Origin: an uncultured Acidobacteriota bacterium
GTDB taxonomy: Bacteria; Acidobacteriota; Vicinamibacteria; Vicinamibacterales; CAVVIG01
Assembly: GCA_902825985.1 (NCBI GenBank)
Contig: CADEDC010000022.1
Coordinates: 1 to 64,000, forward strand
Reading direction: 5' to 3'
DNA: 64,000 nucleotides
A program made the position numbers and the translations under genes. Position 1 is the stretch's first letter. Every line of letters begins with the position of its first letter. This document shows, in pieces, positions 57,913 through 64,000 of this stretch. The notes beneath the pieces were generated by a model, which did not search any database, was not told the origin of the DNA, and was given only the letters and a program-made list of their open reading frames with translations.

Positions 57913-58299
57913 GTGAGCGCGACCAAGACGTATCGGCTGATGCTGGCGATCAGCATCCTGGCCAATCTGGCAACCGGAGCCATCATCTTCGGATGGCCCG
58001 ACGCCTTCACGAGTTTCGCCGGACAGCCCGAGGCGTTCCCGAAGGCGTGGCCCCGCCACTGGGGGATGCAGCTGTGGGCGATCAACCTGCTGTATCTGCC
58101 AGGATTCTGGGATCCCGAACAGAACCGCTGGCCGAACTGGATGGGGATCGTCATCCGGTTCACGTTTGCCGCGTTCTTCTTCAGTCAGGGCGACGGATTC
58201 ACGCCGATGGGGATTTACGACGCCGTCTCGGGAGCGCTGCTGCTCATTACCTACCTGCCGGTGACACGCGTGAGCCGCGTCACGCGGGCCGACGCCTAG
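57913..58299 (+). CDS. Four-helix membrane protein of unknown function
   Basis: A protein of 128 residues, GTG start at 57913, with hydrophobic stretches at about residues 8-27, 48-62, 73-90 and 98-115 (LMLAISILANLATGAIIFGW; MGIVIRFTFAAFFF). It is an inner-membrane protein; the closest impression is of small DoxX-like or DUF membrane proteins, but I cannot assign a family. It closes the redox operon. Its final codons are GAC GCC TAG, and the TAG (58297-58299) belongs to the CTAG opening the palindromic element. Confidence 0.65.
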   Translation: MSATKTYRLMLAISILANLATGAIIFGWPDAFTSFAGQPEAFPKAWPRHWGMQLWAINLLYLPGFWDPEQNRWPNWMGIVIRFTFAAFFFSQGDGFTPMGIYDAVSGALLLITYLPVTRVSRVTRADA

Positions 58300-58461
58300 T
58301 CCCCTGGAACCGAGATGACTCACATAATTCCCGGGCGCGGCATCCCGCCTCGCGGCGTTGCTCCTCCCTCAGATATGGCCAATATCCTCGGTCGTCGCGC
58401 CTTGCGATCCGGGCGCCGCGCGCCGGGACTTATGCAAGTCATCACGGTTCCAGGGGACCAG
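58296..58461. mobile_element. Palindromic CTAG-bounded element, copy C (complete, 166 bp)
   Basis: Starts with CTAG (58296-58299) and ends with CCAG (58458-58461). It is identical in length and sequence to copy B except for C instead of T in the last tetranucleotide. The left CTAG provides the stop codon of the membrane-protein gene, and the element sits between that gene and a convergent cytochrome gene. A short plus-strand frame from 58315 crosses it but is simply a translation of the repeat. Confidence 0.9.
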
Positions 58462-58530
58462 GCGACGGCAGAACACCAGGGTGGTGCGTCGTGCGACCCT
58501 GGCCGCCGCCCGTGACCCCGCCGCGGCGCG

Positions 58531-59979
58531 TCAGCGGGTCTTCAGGTATTCGACGAGCGCCCGTTTTTCCTCGGCCGGAAGCGTCGTGCCGTAGATGTGG
58601 CCGGTGGCGGCGTTGCCAGGCTGCGTGACGTCGAACAACGTCCCCAGACGCCGGGCCTCCGCCCCATCGCCGACGAATCCGACGCGCACCTGATCGTAGA
58701 CGTCGTAGCCGCGCCAGAATCGCGCCGGACGATCGCCGGGCGCCTCGAGCAGATCGCCCAGCGTCGGAACCGACCCGTTGTGCAGGTACGGCGCGTTCAA
58801 CCAGACGCCGTCGAGGCGGGGAGCGACGTAGCCGGGCGCCGGCTTTCTGAATCGCTCGAACTTCCAGGCATGCGTCCCCGCGAAGCTGTTGAACGCCTCG
58901 GCGTCGCCGGCGGTCCACGCGTCGGTGCGGGTTCGATCGGTGCCGAGTTCGCCGATCGGTATCGCGGTGCCGGCGCGCCCGCCATTCGGCTCGTGGCACT
59001 GCGCGCAGGTGGCCGCATAGGTGGCCGCGCCGGTGGCAGCGAGCGCGACATCCACCGGAAACGGGTACTTCGGCGGCTGCAGATCGCTCAGATAGTCGAA
59101 GACCCGGCGCAGGCTGGACGGTTGCCGGGCGTCCGACCGATCCCATACCGCGAAATCCCTGTCCATCCATGCCGTCGAAGCGCCTTCGATGACGGCTGCC
59201 GATCGCACGACCTCTTCCAATGAGGGATTGGACCCGTCCCACTGGTAGCCGTGTCCGTTGCGCCGCTGCAGATGCCAGAGCGGCATGGCGTCGGCGGCGC
59301 CGTGGCTCGCGCCGGCGGGCTGATCGAGGAGCGTGAACCGGGCGCGGCCCACCAGGTCGGCCCGCCCCCGGCCCCACGCCGGAAGGCTGCCGGCGGTCTC
59401 GTCGGCGAGACGCCGCAGTGCGCGGCGCGTGTCCGGGATGAGGACGAAGCGATAGAGCAGCTGGTCCGGCCACGACAGCTTCACGTTGCGGGCTATCTCG
59501 CCGAGGATGGTATCGGCGGTGAAGCGCGCGTCGGAGGCCGCGGCGACGAGGAATCGCAGATACTCCTGCGCACCGGCCTGGTGGGCCGGAGCGCCGGGGT
59601 AGACCATCGGCACATCGCTCGGCCTGGCGCGGACCATCGCGGTGTGACAGAAGGCACAGTTGACGCCGACGCGCGGCACCCCGATCTCGACCTTCGAGAG
59701 CCCGATTGGCATCTCGTGCCCGTCGCGGGCAATGATGCCGATTGACGCGTAGCCGCCGGGCGCCGGCAGGTACTCCGGGAAGATGCGCGGCAGCACCAGC
59801 CAGATCCAGTACGGGACACCGCGCCGTTCCTCCGTGCCCACCGATCCGTAGAGAAAATGATCCTCCGCCGACTCGAACTGTTGCACCGGCGCCACCCGGT
59901 ACAGCCGGTAGTAGGTATGCAGACCGGCCGCACCCAGCAGCAGGACCAGTACCACGAGGATCCATCCGAGGCGTGACAT
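58531..59979 (-). CDS. Membrane-anchored diheme cytochrome c
   Basis: A protein of 482 residues with an N-terminal membrane anchor (ILVVLVLLLGAAGLHTYY). Heme-binding motifs CAFCH (about residue 107) and CAQCH (about residue 335) show two c-type heme sites. NAPYLHNGSVPTLGDLL and FWRGYDVYDQVRVGFV belong to the C-terminal cytochrome domain, as in di-heme peroxidase/thiosulfate-dehydrogenase-like proteins. It is paralogous to the next gene upstream, 11 bases away. It probably carries electrons in the periplasm from an unknown dehydrogenase. Confidence 0.85.
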   Translation of the reverse strand: MSRLGWILVVLVLLLGAAGLHTYYRLYRVAPVQQFESAEDHFLYGSVGTEERRGVPYWIWLVLPRIFPEYLPAPGGYASIGIIARDGHEMPIGLSKVEIGVPRVGVNCAFCHTAMVRARPSDVPMVYPGAPAHQAGAQEYLRFLVAAASDARFTADTILGEIARNVKLSWPDQLLYRFVLIPDTRRALRRLADETAGSLPAWGRGRADLVGRARFTLLDQPAGASHGAADAMPLWHLQRRNGHGYQWDGSNPSLEEVVRSAAVIEGASTAWMDRDFAVWDRSDARQPSSLRRVFDYLSDLQPPKYPFPVDVALAATGAATYAATCAQCHEPNGGRAGTAIPIGELGTDRTRTDAWTAGDAEAFNSFAGTHAWKFERFRKPAPGYVAPRLDGVWLNAPYLHNGSVPTLGDLLEAPGDRPARFWRGYDVYDQVRVGFVGDGAEARRLGTLFDVTQPGNAATGHIYGTTLPAEEKRALVEYLKTR

Positions 59980-59990
59980 CAGCAGCTCAC

Positions 59991-61478
59991 TCAGAAAGTC
60001 TTCAGGTACTCGACGATGGCGCGCTTGTCGTCATCGGAGAGCGTCGTCCCGTAGACATGGCCGGTATTGGCGTTGCCTGGCACGCTGGTGTCGTAGCGGG
60101 TGAACACCTGACCGTCGGCTTCGGCGACGGTCGCCACGAACCCGAGCCTGACCTGGTCATAGACGTCGTAGCCCCGGTAGAACGCCGTCGGACGCGACTC
60201 GGGCGGCTCGAGCAGGTCGCGCATCGTCGGCACCGATCCGTTGTGCAGATAGGGTGCGCGCAGCCAGATCCCGTCGAGCGGGTGGTTGGCGTAGCCGTTC
60301 GTCTTGCGGAAGTGCGAGAAGCGGTAGCGGGAGTCTGGATAGAGCCCGTACTGATTGGAGGCGAAGGCCGGCGTATACGAATCGAGGCGATACGGATCGG
60401 TGCCGATCGTGTCGATCGCCTCGACCTGGCCGACGCGCGCTCCGGAGACCACACCGTCACGAAAACGGTGGTCGGCGTGGCAGTTGGCGCACAGCTGCCC
60501 ATACAAGGGCGCGCCGCGCGAGGCGAGCTCCCGATCGATCGGGTAGGGGTAGACCGGCGCCGGCAGCGACCAGATCCAGTCGCGCACCCGCTTCAGGTTG
60601 TCGTGATCCACCGTGACCGGCGTCACGCCGGCACCGAGCGCGGCGCTGAGGTTCCGTTCGTCCACCGAGTCGTTGTCGCCGTCCCAGTGGAGATGCATCC
60701 CCTCGCGCGGCTTCTGGTTCCAGATCGACGGGTAGTCCGAGGCGCCAACCAGTTCGCTGGGGGGGAGCTTTCTGAGGTCCCAGTTGAACTGGACCGACTT
60801 GTACGGATTGAACGTGTCGACACGCCCCCTGCCCCACCTCGGCACGCTCTCGGCCAGGACCGGCGCAATGCGATTGCGCAGGTTGAGCGTGGTGTCCTTC
60901 AGCCGCTCGATCAGACCGAAGTCGAGCAGCACGCGCTCGAAGAGCGATGGTCCGCCGGTCTTCGGCAGGCGGCCCTTGATGGCGTCGGGGGTGAGGCGAT
61001 TGTCGAGCGAGCACTCCAGCACGAACTGGACGAATGCCTGCAGGTCGAGGCGGTGGGCCGGCATGCCGAGCACGAGCCGCGGCGCCGCCGTCGGCGTGTC
61101 GCGAATCGTCCCGGTGTGGCACACGGCACAGTTCAGCCCGACATGGTCGATTCCGAGGCGACGCCGTCTCGAAACACCGATCGGCAGGTCCCGGCCCTTT
61201 TCGGTGATGAAGCCGAAGGTGGCGTAGCCGTTCGGCAGCTTGTCGCTGCAGATCGACGGCAGCGCGGTGAACACCCAGTAGGGCGGCAGCGCGCCGCCGA
61301 TCGGCGACAGCAGACGTCCACCCGGTTCACTCCCGATCGACCCGTACTTGAAATGTTCTTCGATCGGCTCGTAGGTGACCGGGCGATCGGTCGTCAGCGA
61401 GACAACCGCCCAGATGCCGGCGACCAGCCCCCCCACGCCGGCGGCGAGGCCGAGGAACGTCAGGGCGCGGCGAATCAT
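59991..61478 (-). CDS. Membrane-anchored diheme cytochrome c (paralogue of 58531-59979)
   Basis: A protein of 495 residues. The N-terminal anchor (FLGLAAGVGGLVAGIWAVVS) is followed by heme motif CAVCH and, in the C-terminal domain, CANCH. RAPYLHNGSVPTMRDLLEPP and YRGYDVYDQVRLGFV align directly with the neighbouring cytochrome, so the pair arose by tandem duplication. The ATG at 61478 overlaps, as ATGA, the stop of a short ORF upstream. It is a probable periplasmic electron carrier that may work with its paralogue. Confidence 0.85.
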   Translation of the reverse strand: MIRRALTFLGLAAGVGGLVAGIWAVVSLTTDRPVTYEPIEEHFKYGSIGSEPGGRLLSPIGGALPPYWVFTALPSICSDKLPNGYATFGFITEKGRDLPIGVSRRRRLGIDHVGLNCAVCHTGTIRDTPTAAPRLVLGMPAHRLDLQAFVQFVLECSLDNRLTPDAIKGRLPKTGGPSLFERVLLDFGLIERLKDTTLNLRNRIAPVLAESVPRWGRGRVDTFNPYKSVQFNWDLRKLPPSELVGASDYPSIWNQKPREGMHLHWDGDNDSVDERNLSAALGAGVTPVTVDHDNLKRVRDWIWSLPAPVYPYPIDRELASRGAPLYGQLCANCHADHRFRDGVVSGARVGQVEAIDTIGTDPYRLDSYTPAFASNQYGLYPDSRYRFSHFRKTNGYANHPLDGIWLRAPYLHNGSVPTMRDLLEPPESRPTAFYRGYDVYDQVRLGFVATVAEADGQVFTRYDTSVPGNANTGHVYGTTLSDDDKRAIVEYLKTF

Positions 61479-61576
61479 CGCGGCCCGGCCACCTGGTGCC
61501 GCCACGACCTCGGGACGAAACGGTGAGTCACGATGCGCTTGCGGAACGTCAGCGGTTCGAAGATGACGTCGGACAT
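61475..61576 (-). pseudogene. 33-residue ORF resembling a truncated OYE N-terminus
   Basis: ATG at 61576 has GAGG 7 bases upstream and encodes 33 residues starting MSDVIFEPLTFRKRIVTHRF. The first 25 resemble the conserved start of Old-Yellow-Enzyme flavin oxidoreductases (compare IFQPLRINGLTLKNRVVRSS at 53079), after which the similarity stops. The stop overlaps the cytochrome ATG as ATGA. It may be a gene remnant or a short translated leader of the cytochrome gene. Confidence 0.35.
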
Positions 61577-61716
61577 GTCGGCCTCGCGGGAAGCCAATTC
61601 AAACACGAGCCCTTCAGTGGCACCAAGCGGATTCGGCCGAAGGGGGGCGCACGCCAGCTCATCCAACCACGCGGCGGGCGAACGCGCGGACCGCGACAGC
61701 GGTCCGCCCGGTAGGT

Positions 61717-62631
61717 TCAGGGCGCAGTGACGACGACCTTGAGATCCTGCAGCGCGGTCGCGGCGGAATCGGTCGCGCGAGCGCGGAGCACGTACTCGCC
61801 TGGCTGGGTGAAGGAGGCGGTGATCACGGCGCTGCCGGCATCGGCGCTGGCACCAGGAGGGTCGAACGCGACCGGCGCCGGGCCGCGCCAGACGAACCAG
61901 GTGACCTGCAGCCGGCCGCTGATCCTCGCCGGGGCAGGCCGTTCGACCTGCGGCACGTTGACCGGCGGTGTCGCCTTGAATTCGGAGTTGTCGAACGCCG
62001 GTGGCCGATTCGCCCCGGCCCCACCGCCACGGGCCCCGCGGCCGCGCGGTACCGGCAGGCCGTCGTCGGTGACGGTGGCCGTCAGCGTCAGCGGGCTCGA
62101 TACCGCGATGCGCGCGGCGCCGGAGACCGTGAGCGTCGGCGGGCGATTCTGCTCGATCTGCCCGCCGCGTCCGGTCCCGGTACCCGCCAGCGGCGGCGCA
62201 ATCTCCCAGTCGGGGCGCAGCCAGCCGACCGCCCGCTCGGTCTGGCCGTGCACGACGAGCGTCCACACCACTTCCTTCTTGCCCCAGTCCGCCGGAACGG
62301 TGACGGCGAACAGCTGCCGGTTGAAGCGCGGGTAGAAGTAGGTGGGCTGGCCGCGATCCGGTCCGGCCGGCTCGATCCGGTTGTTCGGTCCGACCGGCAC
62401 CTGCACGTTCTCGACGTGATTGCGATTCAGGTAGCCGAAGTAGATCTGGTAGCTTCCGTCCGGATTTCGCGTCCATCCCTCATAGATCGGCTGCACGCTC
62501 TGGCCGGTGCTGTACTTGATGTTGCCGCTGAGGAAGCCGTCCTTCGGCTGCGCGGCTGCCAGAGCCGGAGCGCCGAGCACCGCGACCATCAGCGAGAGCG
62601 GCAGCAGGCGCCGCCGAATCCGAATCGACAT
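61717..62631 (-). CDS. Exported protein with Ig/PKD-like beta domain, function unknown
   Basis: A protein of 304 residues from the ATG at 62631 (GAGG upstream). A signal peptide ends in PALAAAQ. Residues ~30-150 include IYFGYLNRNHVENVQVPVGP and PTYFYPRFNRQLFAVTVPAD; after a Gly/Arg-rich linker the C-terminal ~70 residues look like a PKD or cadherin-like strand (AVITASFTQPGEYVLRARAT). It is probably periplasmic and is encoded just after the cytochrome c/copper-domain gene. Function unknown. Confidence 0.7.
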   Translation of the reverse strand: MSIRIRRRLLPLSLMVAVLGAPALAAAQPKDGFLSGNIKYSTGQSVQPIYEGWTRNPDGSYQIYFGYLNRNHVENVQVPVGPNNRIEPAGPDRGQPTYFYPRFNRQLFAVTVPADWGKKEVVWTLVVHGQTERAVGWLRPDWEIAPPLAGTGTGRGGQIEQNRPPTLTVSGAARIAVSSPLTLTATVTDDGLPVPRGRGARGGGAGANRPPAFDNSEFKATPPVNVPQVERPAPARISGRLQVTWFVWRGPAPVAFDPPGASADAGSAVITASFTQPGEYVLRARATDSAATALQDLKVVVTAP

Positions 62632-62738
62632 GAGACCTCGTTCGTCGTGGTGCGACGTGGTTCGTGGATGGCCGCGGACGCGGCACGGCGGGAGAGCCAC
62701 GGGGCTCTCCCACCGCGTGCGGTGACGGGGCGACGCGA

Positions 62739-64000
62739 CTACTGCTGCTGTTGCTGCTGCTGTTGCGTCGCGGTCGGCGGCTTGTTGCGGTTCGCCGCAC
62801 GATCGGCCATCTCCTTCTCGTACTCCTCAGGCGTCAGATCGATCCAGCCGATCCACGAGAAGCCCATTTCGTCGATGGTGCGATCGCCATACCCGACCCA
62901 GTTCTGCGGATCGGGGTTGTTGCGATTGGCGGCCGTGTTGTCGTGCCAGCTGACGATGTGGATGACCGTACCGGCCGGGACGAGGGGCGCCACGTGATCC
63001 TGGTAGTTGTATACCGAGTGCCAGTTGTAGTCCCAGTTGGCGCAATTGATGGTCTCGCGCTTCATCACGTTGCTGGGATTGCCGGGGTAGATGAGCTCGA
63101 GGCACTGGTACTTGCCGCGGATGTGCATGTGCGGCTGCCAGGCGATGATCTTGCCCGGCTTGGTGTGCAGCGTATACCCGTCCACGCGCGCCACGCTCCC
63201 CGCCGGGATGTCGAGCGAATCGTTCGCGTTCGGCGTCGGATCGCCGTGATGCGTGGAATAGCGGATGTACTTCGGCGTGACCCCCTTGGGATACAGCTGG
63301 AAGCCGACCTCGACCTGGGCGTCGATTTCCTCACCGACGGAATGCAGGTGGTTGCCGAGGCTCAGCGAGCTGCCGGCCTTGAGGAGGACGCCGGAGTTCT
63401 CCGGGTAGACCTCGGGCGCCTTGCCCGATGCATATTCGACGATGAACTGGGCGTTCGCGCCGTCGGCGTCCGGACTCAGCGGGGCGCCGTCGCCGCCGCC
63501 GGACACCATCGTCGTGATCGCGTGATGGACGACCCGCCGCGAATTGATGCCGACCGGGCGCGTTTCGATGGCCTTGATGTACCGGTCTTCGGTCAGGCCG
63601 GTCGGGGCAACGATGGTCGGGAAGAGGTCGGGACCGGCGGCCGGCACGTGATACGCCGGGAACCTGACGACGAGGTCCGGCTTGCCGATGGCCCACTCGT
63701 CACCGCTGCTGAACTCACGTTGCGGCGGCATGTCTGCCGGATTGCCACGCGGCGCGCCGGCGTCCACCCACCGGGCGATCGTCGCGATGTCGGCATCCGG
63801 GAGCGCCAGGTTGTTCTTGAATTCCTGAATGCCGACGTTCCGATCGATGTGCCAGGGCGGCATCTCACGCGCGCTGACGCGGGTCTTGATGGAACGCGCC
63901 CAGGGACGGACGTCCTCGTACGTCCGGAGCGACATCGGCGCGGACTGACCGGGCCGGTGACAGGTGACGCACGAGCGCTGCAGGATCGGCGCGACGTCCT
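62739..64000 (-). CDS. Cytochrome c fused to a copper-monooxygenase-like domain (5' end outside window)
   Basis: The frame continues past the right edge, so the start is missing. The visible part begins with a heme motif CVTCH, then MPPWHIDRNVGIQEFKNN and a linker. Two His-rich strands, SLGNHLHSVGEEIDAQVEVG and WQPHMHIRGKYQCLELIYPG, resemble the copper-binding C-terminal half of peptidylglycine hydroxylating monooxygenase-like proteins that occur fused to cytochrome c in Acidobacteria and Planctomycetes. The C-terminus is eight consecutive Gln encoded by CAG/CAA. It is probably exported and may oxidise a substrate using electrons from the heme domain. Confidence 0.8.
   Translation of the reverse strand, partial: DVAPILQRSCVTCHRPGQSAPMSLRTYEDVRPWARSIKTRVSAREMPPWHIDRNVGIQEFKNNLALPDADIATIARWVDAGAPRGNPADMPPQREFSSGDEWAIGKPDLVVRFPAYHVPAAGPDLFPTIVAPTGLTEDRYIKAIETRPVGINSRRVVHHAITTMVSGGGDGAPLSPDADGANAQFIVEYASGKAPEVYPENSGVLLKAGSSLSLGNHLHSVGEEIDAQVEVGFQLYPKGVTPKYIRYSTHHGDPTPNANDSLDIPAGSVARVDGYTLHTKPGKIIAWQPHMHIRGKYQCLELIYPGNPSNVMKRETINCANWDYNWHSVYNYQDHVAPLVPAGTVIHIVSWHDNTAANRNNPDPQNWVGYGDRTIDEMGFSWIGWIDLTPEEYEKEMADRAANRNKPPTATQQQQQQQQ

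Noticed and set aside
58315-58515. Short frame across the palindromic element that could encode a repeated peptide
   Set aside because: The same peptide would appear wherever the element occurs; there is no ribosome-binding site and the sequence is explained by the hairpin structure.

Overview
This is a high-GC bacterial chromosome segment, most likely from an uncultured acidobacterium (Vicinamibacteria-like). The reasons are two large TonB-dependent receptors with an N-terminal carboxypeptidase-regulatory-like domain, a lipoprotein pair of a CRTAC1 (FG-GAP/ASPIC-UnbV) protein and a TPR protein, two paralogues of an exported ~330-residue family, many signal-peptide proteins, and membrane/exported c-type cytochromes. 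Taxonomy is inferred from gene content only. No rRNA, tRNA, CRISPR array, phage or transposase gene was seen. Coding density is high, and long antisense open frames are common because of the GC content.

Layout. 0-8 kb (minus strand): sulfatase-like membrane protein, cupin, M1 aminopeptidase lipoprotein, PQQ-type sugar dehydrogenase, unknown exported protein, glycosyltransferase with a small overlapping upstream ORF. 8-16 kb (plus): circularly permuted ATP-grasp / alpha-E / zinc metallopeptidase trio, two beta-propeller proteins, flavin reductase, phosphopantetheinyl transferase. 16-21 kb: TonB receptor and a metallo-beta-lactamase-fold protein. 20.9-24.8 kb: an apparent oxalate module made of an OxlT-like antiporter, a PanE-like reductase and an oxalate-CoA ligase-like enzyme, the last two overlapping by ATGA. 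25-28.5 kb: universal stress protein, zinc ribbon, DoxX, pantothenate kinase. 28.5-35.6 kb (minus): TonB receptor, small exported protein, terminator, CRTAC1 lipoprotein, TPR lipoprotein. 36-44 kb: mixed small enzymes and membrane proteins, including an AAC(3)-like acetyltransferase, an EVE-domain protein and a second universal stress protein. 44.5-49.3 kb: two exported SAM-methyltransferase-like proteins flanking two transglutaminases and a WYL regulator/VOC pair with an inverted-repeat operator. 50.5-58.3 kb: hydrolase, Old-Yellow-Enzyme-like reductase, and a tight operon of SRPBCC protein, catalase-like protein, GMC oxidoreductase, possible nitroreductase-like protein and membrane protein. 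58.5-64 kb (minus): two paralogous diheme cytochromes, an exported protein and a 5'-truncated cytochrome c/copper-monooxygenase-like protein.

The most notable finding is a 166-bp, nearly palindromic element (44214-44379, 58296-58461 and a partial copy at 1-55). Its two full copies are identical except for one terminal base. It is bounded by CTAG, and in all three cases that CTAG provides the TAG stop codon of the adjoining gene. This looks like a non-autonomous mobile or REP-like element that inserts harmlessly at C-TAG stop codons. A second notable point is a 54-base poly-C run inside a methyltransferase-like gene. It occupies nearly the same length as the expected SAM-binding segment and is best read as a sequencing or assembly artefact.
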